Below are positions 56,464-64,000 of a stretch of 64,000 nucleotides of DNA, piece after piece. How positions within the stretch are numbered: the stretch's first letter is position 1; each line of letters opens with the position of its first letter. Both the position numbers and the translations under genes were made by a program. The notes under the pieces were generated by a model. That model searched no databases and was not told where the DNA came from. It was given only the letters and a program-made list of their open reading frames with translations. The DNA is from Notospermus geniculatus (lineage: Eukaryota; Nemertea; Pilidiophora; Heteronemertea; Lineidae): contig NMRB01000879.1 of assembly GCA_002633025.1 (NCBI GenBank), positions 172,816 through 236,815 on the forward strand, given 5' to 3'.

Positions 56464-56787
56464 TCCATTAACACACTCAAGCCAAATACATTCGATTTCT
56501 TGCAACTGTAGATCTGGTCGCCTCTTACAAGTTAAACATGATTTTACATAAACACAAATTCCACCACCTGTTGTTTCAGTGACACGGTCCCTTCTCATGG
56601 GCTCCTTATAGCCTGGAATGGTAATGTCAACAACATTATCATTATCATTGAGTCAAGTCTCAGTAATCGCCAAAATATCAATATTAGTTTGCAACGTCTG
56701 TGCCTCAAGTAAATCAACCTTGTGCCTCATACTCTGAGCATTAATATGATGAATAACGATTGAATCATTCCCTTTCGGATCAGGGGG

Positions 56788-56811
56788 AGGCCCAGGATTC
56801 TTCTCGACGTC
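56788..56811 (-). promoter_or_regulatory. 2A-like ribosome-skipping motif (DVEKNPGP)
   Basis: Residues 15-22 of ORF2 are D-V-E-K-N-P-G-P, matching the D(V/I)ExNPGP consensus. The preceding 14 residues are hydrophobic and could double as a signal sequence, as described for some 2A peptides in marine-invertebrate LINEs. Skipping would release a ~21-residue peptide from the nuclease-RT. Confidence 0.85.
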
Positions 56812-57522
56812 GTTACTTAACATTAAGCAGAGTGAAAAAATGACCAATATCATATTTTTAATATGACTGATTGTGTACCTAACAGTATTGAGCTTAGTAT
56901 ATTACATATACATATATACCATAATTTTATACAAACGAAAACATTGTGTTTCTTCATCTGATTTAATCTAACAGGCCTCTGTTTATAAATGGCACTGAAA
57001 AGACCAACTGCTACACGGTATTGCTCAACGCAAATACCCATGGATTTCTAAGAATAAGTTTTGGAAACGCATGAAGGTAGTTGGTCCTTCCATGTGCAGA
57101 CAATGATACCAAGTACAATAGATCCCTTCACACACACAACACAGAACAAGTGAATGGAGTGCTGTAAATGTCAGAAACCACAAGACAGTGAGAAAGGCGG
57201 CACATTCAAGCAAGGAATGTGGCCTGAGTTTGGCATATAAATTGCCTGTAGAGTACGTACATTCAGAATGTACTATGGGTGGAGCTCTGAATGCCAAAGC
57301 TAGAGGATTTGCCAACAAACACTAGTCTTGGGGGTGGTCTCAGGAAAAACGTATCAAAATAACAGGACGGTATGATTATGATGTCTTACCTTGTATATAA
57401 AACAAGGTCCGTGGTAGACAAAACAAAGTATAATTTAATGCTAATAGTAATGTTTATGTTTATGTGATCAAAAAAGTTCATAACATCAAATTACTATGTT
57501 TTCGGGATGTAGAGTACAGCAT

Positions 57523-58307
57523 TTACACAGCTGGCACACTTTTCGTTTTATTGTCCTCTGTCACGACTTCCATCTGTTCCTGGGGATGTTCACTTCCCTT
57601 CCGAAGAAGAGCCTGAATGTCTCTTGAGGAGGTTATCAGATTTCGTTGATCACCTAGGAAAACAAAGATGCGGCCATCCAACGTATAGAAATTACCGACC
57701 AGTTTTTTTTCTTTTTCAAGGCTACAAGTTCCTTAACAAGAAGGTAGCGTTTCCTTGCAAGATCCTCACTCAGAAAAAGTTTGTTAACGGCTGGATCTTG
57801 GCAATTGCGAATATTTTTCCTTGCTCCATACAGCCGGCTCTTTGCACTAGAATTCGTGAATCTAACAATTATTTGGCCCTTTTGCCTGCCCACAAGGTGG
57901 GACCTGTCAATATCTCGTCTATCTAAGGGGACATTTAATTTTCTAGCAAGATCTAAGACTATATCGTCAGTGTTTCCTGACTGTATATCTTTCTGAGGGA
58001 AACCATTTATCCGGAGCGAGTACCGCCTGGAATATTGTTCAAGTGCGTCATTTTGCTCCTGGAGTTCTACTACTCGCTCTTGTGTGTCCCGCAGCTCCTT
58101 TTTCATAAGGGTCACGTCATTAAACAAAGTTTCTACACTTCCCTCTAAGGTAGCTATCTCCTGGTCTTTGACTGCTACTTCTGACCTGAGGCTGGCGATG
58201 TCAGCTCGAAGATCTCCGTTATCTTCCATTAAACCACTACGGAGATCCTTCAGTTGCATTGCAAACCAAGCTTTCAGTTCGTCCAGACCCTTGGCTTCAC
58301 GACTCAT
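57523..58307 (-). pseudogene. LINE ORF1 (coiled coil, RRM-like), one frameshift
   Basis: The start MSREAKGLDELKAWFAMQLK at 58307 is the first Met inside the element; the longer upstream frame is flanking DNA. Residues about 25-95 form a coiled coil (SEVAVKDQEIATLEGSVETL). Then an RRM-like core appears: YSLRINGFPQ, DIVLDLARKLNVPLDRRDID and QIIVRFTNSSAKSRLYGARK. This is the L1-ORF1p-like RNA-binding layout. A frameshift in an A-rich run (57703-57716) moves the last ~60 residues (DGRIFVFLGDQRNLITSSRD) to another frame, ending at TAA 57523-57525. It is the RNA chaperone of the retrotransposition particle. Confidence 0.82.
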
Positions 58308-58365
58308 TTCGTCAAAAGATCTTGTTTTCGTATTCGTTTGTTGGTCGACAAAGGGTATGTCTTTT

Positions 58366-58465
58366 AGATGTAGGAAATACGTAAGAATGTGAATTTGAAC
58401 GTAAGAAAGGTGTGGGGATTTAGAAACCAGCAAAGTCCTCATATAAGAACGGTAAAAAATAATGC
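58366..58465. repeat. GTAAGAA cluster 2, right flank of the LINE
   Basis: AGATGTAGGAAATACGTAAG ... CCAGCAAAGTCCTCAT matches 31425-31520 closely. The match stops at about 58463, shortly before ORF-B. Confidence 0.7.
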
Positions 58466-58589
58466 AAGAATTATAGGCATATACTTGATATGTCTGACGT
58501 CAGTAGCGGGACAACCAATCAAATAAACGTTCATTGCGATATCTATATTTTCGTCATATCCGCAGGATATAAAAAAAAAAGAGTTTTCT

Positions 58590-59546
58590 ATGGTCAGTGC
58601 AGTTGGTCATTTTCGACCGCCCATAACGATTATGAAAGGAGATCTGTGGTTCTTTGAATGGTGCAGTGGAACAATAGTCGTATTTAAAGCTCCTCTCGAT
58701 ACCTCACCATTTTATCGCTCACAAATATATAAGGAAATCCCCTCTGGAGATTTTAAACTTGTTCACAATAAAAAATTCTACCATAAACTGCAAGGCATCA
58801 TTTGTGGAGCTTTTTACAACCAAACTTTTCTTTTTCTCTTCAACGAGTGGCATGGTCCCAGAATTATTGACCTCTATGATGCAATCAGGGGTACCGTCCG
58901 GGGTAAACTCATAACACCCCCTAGTGAACCCTGCTACAAACCGGGCATTAAATACGATGTTGAGGTGGGAAGCAACGGAAATATTCTCCTATTTTGTGAC
59001 GTCAGAAGTGGGCGCTACTACACTTTATATGACGTCAAATCATCAAATAGATCGGGTCATTATGACCTACTTCTGACAAATGGTCTACGTGTACCTCTTC
59101 GGCAGGCACCATTTCGAATTGGAGTCAGCATACATTATATAAAACACGTCGCTGGTAAATGGTACTTGTTTTCACATCTTAGGGAGTATGGATACAGACC
59201 CCTAATGTATGGAATTAAGAATCCTGGTATAAAATGCCATGATTATACTGAACGAATTTATGATAATTTGAAGCGTATCTACCACGTGGGCCTACCTCTG
59301 CCTTGTGTCCTAGTACTTAATCAAATCCCGGACCCTAAGGATGGTCTGATTAGGCAAGGTATGGGAAAATTGACATTTTACGAAACAGCCACCTCTTTTT
59401 ACCCTATAATGAATGAACATCAGTCGAAACACCTCGAGTTTAGTCCAAGCGATGGGTCATTGATGCATTTTATAGTGAAACCTGGAAAATCAGGTGACGA
59501 GAAAGAAATCCTCACGAGAATTGAAAAATATCGACCACATGTGTAA
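58590..59546 (+). CDS. ORF-B: intronless 318-residue protein, unknown, related to ORF-A
   Basis: The frame MVSAVGHFRPPITIMKGDLW to a TAA at 59544 is uninterrupted. TATAAAAA at 58568-58575 lies 15-22 bases before the ATG and AATAAA at 59561-59566 lies 15 bases after the stop, an unusually compact gene. The TATA box is so close that a downstream Met (aa 15, MKGDLW) may be the true start. The protein is beta-rich with many Tyr and Phe, and no signal peptide or membrane helix. LYDAIRGTVRGKLITP and the SNGNILLF strand align with ORF-A. I do not recognise a family. A captured, viral-derived or lineage-specific gene are all open. Confidence 0.6.
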   Translation: MVSAVGHFRPPITIMKGDLWFFEWCSGTIVVFKAPLDTSPFYRSQIYKEIPSGDFKLVHNKKFYHKLQGIICGAFYNQTFLFLFNEWHGPRIIDLYDAIRGTVRGKLITPPSEPCYKPGIKYDVEVGSNGNILLFCDVRSGRYYTLYDVKSSNRSGHYDLLLTNGLRVPLRQAPFRIGVSIHYIKHVAGKWYLFSHLREYGYRPLMYGIKNPGIKCHDYTERIYDNLKRIYHVGLPLPCVLVLNQIPDPKDGLIRQGMGKLTFYETATSFYPIMNEHQSKHLEFSPSDGSLMHFIVKPGKSGDEKEILTRIEKYRPHV

Positions 59547-59653
59547 CTGGCTGTTGAATGAATAAAAAAATAATGTCAAAGCGCTTTTTTTGCGTTCATT
59601 GTTGATATTGCTGCTTCCCTCATTATACTGCTGTAGTACAGTTTGAACATGTA

Positions 59654-60713
59654 CGCCCTTAGTCAAAAGTAAATAGACAGTGAATAAATTCAATATTTCC
59701 TAATATAGCAGCGAGGCACAGTTTTTCTTTTTATTTCCATTGATAACAATTGCTTTGGCACCTTTCTACACCAAAATTATCTTGCTGTCCATTGAACTGA
59801 TATTTTTGTGAAAGTTTGATTTTTTGTACAAAAAAGTGATTTTTTATTCGTGATTTGTTGGTGATCGCACTTATGCCATCTTGAAGCACATTTGTTTCTG
59901 AGTAGAATCCAGCTTTCAGATCCTATGGATCTGAAGGGGGGACAAAGTTACAGAGGGACTTCTGCAGTCATTTTTTTCGGTTTGCCAAATTCGATCTTCC
60001 ACGAGCTCGTCCGTATTTCATATCGATCAAGTGTTGAATATTCATCAGTTCACCGTCACAAAGCACACGCTGGGGGGGGGGGGGGGANGGGGGAAACCAC
60101 ATTGATTCCGTGGCATCATAATTATTGACTGTATTATGCACTACGGTTTAATTTTGAAAGGGGAGACATGCTTTCTGGTTAGCTATCTGCGGTAATCGCC
60201 TACCAGGTCGGAACGTCATTTCGGACCCACTTATGCCTTATTGTCATTCACATTATCTGTTATTGAAATTTCAAAGGATCGGTCAATAATAGGCCTAGTT
60301 TGAATAGCGATTATTATTCGTGATCCTGAACCTGCCGCGTCACAACTGGTTGGTGATAAATGTGGTGTCAGACTGGCAACTGGAAAACCCTAAAATTGCT
60401 TGTAAGAAATCATCAACAACTCGGTTGCAGAAGCTTCAATTCTTTATTTGAAAATATCATTGTGTCTGGAAACAGTAGAACTATAAAATGGTCAGGTTCT
60501 CGATTTTGCGAAGGCGATAATAAAAAAGCTCATTTTTTGATAAAATTTCAATCTTTCACCAAAAAGTCACTAAACTGTATACCTAGGTCATTTCGGTGGA
60601 AAGAGGTGCCAAAGCAGTTGTTATGAGTGAGCATAAAAAGAGAAAATGCGTTTCATTAATATTAAAAGAAATATTGAATTTAGTCACTGTCTATTTACTT
60701 TTGACTAAGGGTG
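59654..60713. mobile_element. Mariner-like nonautonomous element, TA TSD
   Basis: CGCCCTTAGTCAAAAGTAAA ... TAGACAGTG is matched by the right end, which reads CACCCTTAGTCAAAAGTAAA on the complement. TA flanks both ends (59652-59653 and 60714-60715). AGTAAATRGACAG is also found in the ends of 25214-26255, so the two families are related. A poly-G run with one N lies at 60072-60090. The interior frames are short and no transposase is recognised. Confidence 0.82.
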
Positions 60714-61250
60714 TACATGTATACTGTCTGCTTCGTGTACTATAGTACATAATGCGTACTTTATGTAGTAAGAACCTTGATACTGGACGTTCGCCCTCCT
60801 AACGTCCGCTGAAAAGTTGTCGTGCATGAGCAGAATAGTAGGAGGGCACAGCAGGGGCATCTCTCTTGATTGCACATGTAGACTTAGGCTACATGTATAC
60901 CTAACTCAAAAACAACATATCGTGGGCCTAAAGGCGCCTATCCACGGGAGAGTAAATGTCGAGATTTTCTCGCACGCTTCTCTCGAGCGAAAAATCCTGA
61001 ACCATTCCATGTGAGAGTGGAACATGTCGACAGTCACTATCTTTGACCTGTTCGTCAGTCTTCACGGGATTCTCTTAAAGGTTACCTGAGAAGCTTCCCA
61101 GCACTCAGCCTCTCTGGAAAGATGTTGGAGTAAAGATCATTTCAGTGAAAGTTGCATGAAAATTGGACCATTAATTACAGTGTTATACCAAATTTAAGAT
61201 GTTGTTTCTACCTGACAACCAATCAACTTGGTATCCATGGCTGTCCATGG
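60714..61250. other. No gene; partial AAGG MITE at 60931
   Basis: AAGGCGCCTATCCACGGGAG at 60931 matches the 21155 and 29378 MITEs but no right end is found. Confidence 0.5.
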
Positions 61251-61800
61251 CTGTGACCACAAAAACCCAATTCTTAGCTTCCGCAAATGGTGCGTTTAGA
61301 AGATACAGCCGTTTGAATTTTGGGTACTGGCTTTATTATTGGACCAAGATCAGAGCATTGTACAGGGAATTGGAAAGTGATGTACAGCTAACTTTTAAAC
61401 GGTTGGCTTAAGACCCTATAAATGTATTACCAACAGATAGAAACATGGGCACCCTGAGACACAAAAACATATTCCTATGTAGTTTATCATCCAGGAAATG
61501 ACGCATTTACGTCTTTTCCGAATTTCGGCCCATACATACTCTTTTGTTGAATGTCTCATCAGATAGCAAATAAAAACAACATGCTAATCTGATTCAGTGG
61601 GCCCATGTTTCTATCTGTTGGCAATACATTTATAGGGTCTTCAGCCAACGGTTAAAAAGTTAGCTGTACATCACTTTCCAAGTCCCTGTTTAATGCTCTG
61701 ATTTTGGTCCAATGATAAAGCCAGTGCCCATGATTCAGAGGGCTATATCTTCCAAACACACCGTTTGCGGAAGTTAAGAATTGGGGTTTTGTGGTCAGAG
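61251..61800. mobile_element. 550-bp foldback, ~200-bp arms
   Basis: CTGTGACCACAAAAACCCAA ... AGCTTCCGCAAA is inverted at 61745-61800, and the arms continue through AGTGATGTACAGCTAAC to CCAACAGATAGAAACATGGG around a 150-base loop. No target duplication is clear. Confidence 0.8.
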
Positions 61801-63269
61801 GGGTGGAACCTAACCCACAAACCCCAAAAAGTTTTGTACTTGAGATGCTGATTAAACCTCTCTGGGCTCCCTGGCTATAAGTTGATTTATGTGTTCATTG
61901 TCTGTTTCTACTCGTAGGGGGAGGGGGATGTTCTTGGTGACCGTAGTGTTTTACTACACACTAAAAAAGACAAGGCATGCATCTGTTCATTCACATGTTC
62001 GAGACACTGACTCACTTCAAACGCATTGTACATCACTGAAAACACACTGATGACCCAGAAACTCGATATCATTGTGAACTATAATAATCCTTCCATTGTT
62101 TGCAATTCAAACTTTAGCTCCACATTGACTCTGTACGATCCTTTCACGCAACAAATCAACAAAAGTCACCATTAAATCTGCTATCCGCTTCATCACTCCC
62201 TCTCAGCAATTCGTGTAGACTGTATCCGGTCCCTTTGGTGTTCAAAAATCAGTGATCTTTTTGTTACATTTTCTGCTAATCAAATGAAACAAAAAACGCG
62301 ATGCCATGCTAGACTTTCACAAATGATTGGATTTACATGTATGCCTATCTATGTTAAGTTGTAGCCCCAAACTGGTTATTTCTAACATTTCTATGGGTAG
62401 AGCAAATTAGGTCATGATTATTTTTTTTTGTTTTCTCTTGATCAGATTTATTAACTACATGGCATATGATACCAGCCTAGCGATTGTGGTGTGAATGGCT
62501 TTAGTGGTTTCCGAGTTTGACCCATTGTGTAACATCCCTTTTTAACCACTCGGCCCCTTTCAAGGTCACAACATTCTCGCTTGGAGTAATTTATGATGTA
62601 TGTGTCAAAGTCCATTTTCCAAGATGGCCGCCTGGTTACCATATATATATATGCTGCAAATGGGAGGAAAACTTGCTGTAAACAGCGTACAGTACCTAGA
62701 TCAGATCAGATCAGACCAAAGAAGCTGTTAGGTCAAAAAGCCACAAAATGTTCCACCAAATTTGGCCTCTGTGGTCTTGAAAGGTAGGTCGAATAATAAA
62801 CCGTTACATATGTCATGTATCCTCATTAGAGTTGTTACCTATTCATGACTGTCAGGGGCCTTACTATCAGGGGAGGTTTTTCCATGTAATACCAGTATTA
62901 GGGAATTGAGTGGTTCTGGACGGAAGAGGAAGATTTCCATCACGCGCGTACCCGAGCTTAATGTGCCATAACTGACTTGGCCCGTTTTATAAGGCGAAAT
63001 TCACACTAAAACCATAGCAGATATAGGCCTATAGAAACACGGGCTCTTTCATTTTTCCTATTATTCCAAAGTACTAGTTTTATAGATCTTTACTCTGTAC
63101 ATTTTACAATATATCAGCTGTGGGCTTATAGAAATGTATTTGCAGGTATTACTTTTACCAATAATCAAAAACCAGACAGAGCTAATTATAGACGTCTCAA
63201 GTACTTCAACAGCTGACGTTTCTGATGCAATCTGCCCGCCCAGTGCGCATTCATTCGTACGCTTTGGCA
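61801..63269. other. No gene recognised
   Basis: A CAAGATGGCCGCC word at 62618 recalls the repeats near 19900. Short frames lack domains. Confidence 0.45.
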
Positions 63270-63908
63270 ATGGAGGACACAAAATTTAAAATTCTATCTA
63301 GGGATTTGTCTGAACTGTTAAACTGTATTGTAGCAAGATATCCAGACGATAAGGTGATTCAGGAAAATTGCAATATATTTTGGATGAAGTACCCGGAATT
63401 ACAGTCTTCAATTCAACCAAGTGAGCCAGGGCCAAGTGTTGAGGCAGGAGAGCCAGGGCCAAGTGTTGGTGTAACAAGCAAACGAAAATCAGGGAAGCCA
63501 ACTACAAATGAAATAGAGGAATTAATTAGGAAATCGCTGAAAAACCAAGACGCCCAGTGGTCAACAGAAGACTTTACACCAAATTGGAACACAGTAGAAG
63601 GTTGTATTCAGGGAATAATAACCATTGGAAAAGATATCAAACATAAAAATAGAAAATCGATTCTTAGTGGTTCCAGACAAGGGGAGGGGTTGATACATTT
63701 ACATGAGTTGTGCAGGCGGCATAAATTATCTTGGACAAAACAACTTAAACGAATTGAGGGGATCACCATAAATTATGCCAGTTTTCTGAAGCGACTTTAT
63801 CACCTGTGTACAAAGCATAATGAGTTCTTACAGAGCGGACTATCTATTCACTTTGTTAAATTGAACATTAAATCAGTCGAAGCGGCTTGTCAAAAAATTT
63901 GGAGTTAA
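63270..63908 (+). CDS. Unknown 212-residue ORF
   Basis: The start is placed at MEDTKFKILSRDLSELLNCI (63270), not the upstream Met at 63225, because the upstream residues look like leader. A duplicated EPGPSVEAGEPGPSVG segment (near residues 55-72) and KRKSGKP separate a helical N-terminus from a helical, basic C-terminus (WTKQLKRIEGITINYASFLK). It ends at TAA 63906-63908. I do not recognise it. The helical C-terminal part might be a DNA-binding or capsid-like domain of another mobile element. Direct repeats of GTTCACTTGGAACG follow at 63952-63982. Confidence 0.4.
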   Translation: MEDTKFKILSRDLSELLNCIVARYPDDKVIQENCNIFWMKYPELQSSIQPSEPGPSVEAGEPGPSVGVTSKRKSGKPTTNEIEELIRKSLKNQDAQWSTEDFTPNWNTVEGCIQGIITIGKDIKHKNRKSILSGSRQGEGLIHLHELCRRHKLSWTKQLKRIEGITINYASFLKRLYHLCTKHNEFLQSGLSIHFVKLNIKSVEAACQKIWS

Positions 63909-64000
63909 AAAATGTAAGTACACATTTTCTCTATTCTATTTATACAGCTGTTCACTTGGAACGCTGTTCACTTGGAACGCCGTTCATAAAACTTAACACG

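Larger units (their letters stand above)
50781..56853 (-). pseudogene. LINE ORF2: 2A-like peptide, APE endonuclease, RT; multiply broken
   Basis: The start MILVIFSLCLMLSNDVEKNP is followed by GP, a DVExNPGP 2A-like motif (56788-56811). The endonuclease has NAQSMRHK, LAITET then TGA where Trp is usual, GGGICVYVKS, VVITGDFNCDFL and YCSDHCATW. Two Mutator-like elements split it (54644-56463 and 53599-54592). RT shows LNTNKSSGPDAISARLLKET, VVPIFKGKGD, IIFCDISKAFDKVWHRG, then KGRR followed by TAG, TTAGVPQGSVL and MYADDTSIF (catalytic DD near 51940). The tail CNCGAPQETAEHFFFYF has lost the last zinc Cys. At least two nonsense codons and several frameshifts make it inactive. Confidence 0.9.
50572..58355 (-). 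mobile_element. Complete LINE (CR1/L2-type) with 2A-like peptide; TSD TATGTCTTTT
   Basis: TATGTCTTTT is duplicated at 50562-50571 and 58356-58365. On the minus strand the element starts CCCTTTGTCGACC, has ORF1 and ORF2, and ends with AATAAA and a short A tail. Cluster 31341-31660 shows the site without insertion. Removing two internal Mutator-like elements (994 and 1820 bp) leaves about 5 kb, a full-length size. Confidence 0.92.

Noticed and set aside
57025-57318. A 97-residue minus-strand frame between LINE ORF1 and ORF2
   Set aside because: It lies in the inter-ORF spacer of the LINE and has no domain.

Overview
The window is repeat-rich animal nuclear DNA. Coding fragments are separated by apparent GT-AG introns, nearly every recognisable protein belongs to a transposable element, and the short motifs TACATGTA and TAGGCCTA recur, as I would expect in a marine invertebrate (an echinoderm, hemichordate, amphioxus or mollusc-like genome). 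I cannot name the species. There is no bacterial gene organisation, operon, CRISPR array, rRNA or complete tRNA. Assembly gaps lie at 15526-15538, 35274-35692 and 46313-46636.

Layout. 1-2894: a DNA transposon with 18-bp terminal inverted repeats (TIRs) carrying a long minus-strand transposase-like gene, broken by a foldback element with a 9-bp target duplication and by one stop codon. 3000-9700: short repeats, a chromodomain exon (3599-4023), Penelope-type hammerhead-like motifs and a truncated LINE (7804-8551). 9809-14153: a PIF/Harbinger transposon with remnants of both its transposase and its Myb/SANT-like partner. 14700-24200: nested MITEs, arrays of a TATAAAACG repeat, a possible PAN/apple host exon (16094-16390) and a Mutator-like element inside a Penelope terminal repeat. 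24814-29326: a Gypsy-like LTR element whose only large protein looks like Gag fused to the tail of integrase. 29623-30663: an intronless 346-residue ORF (ORF-A) of unknown function. 31350-33773: GTAAGAA clusters and Penelope remnants including a GIY-YIG segment. 34010-35909: a young BEL/Pao element with an internal gap. 39200-45827: a tyrosine-recombinase (DIRS/Ngaro-type) retrotransposon with Gag, RT, RNase H and recombinase, interrupted by four separable insertions. 45915-49208: a TTAA-flanked element carrying the 3' end of another LINE and a TGCAACTTGTTGCA-rich MITE. 50572-58355: one complete but inactivated LINE with an ORF1 and an ORF2 that begins with a 2A-like peptide; two Mutator-like elements sit inside it. 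58590-59546: a second intronless ORF (ORF-B), apparently a distant relative of ORF-A. 59654-63908: a mariner-like element, a foldback and a terminal unknown ORF.

The main value of the window is its insertion history. Many boundaries can be proved here from target duplications, restored reading frames and one paralogous empty site. The best candidates for something undescribed are the ORF-A/ORF-B family, the GTAAGAA clusters, the unclassified transposase at the left edge, and the intron-containing tyrosine-recombinase retroelement. Most remaining open frames are antisense or out-of-frame shadows of these elements.
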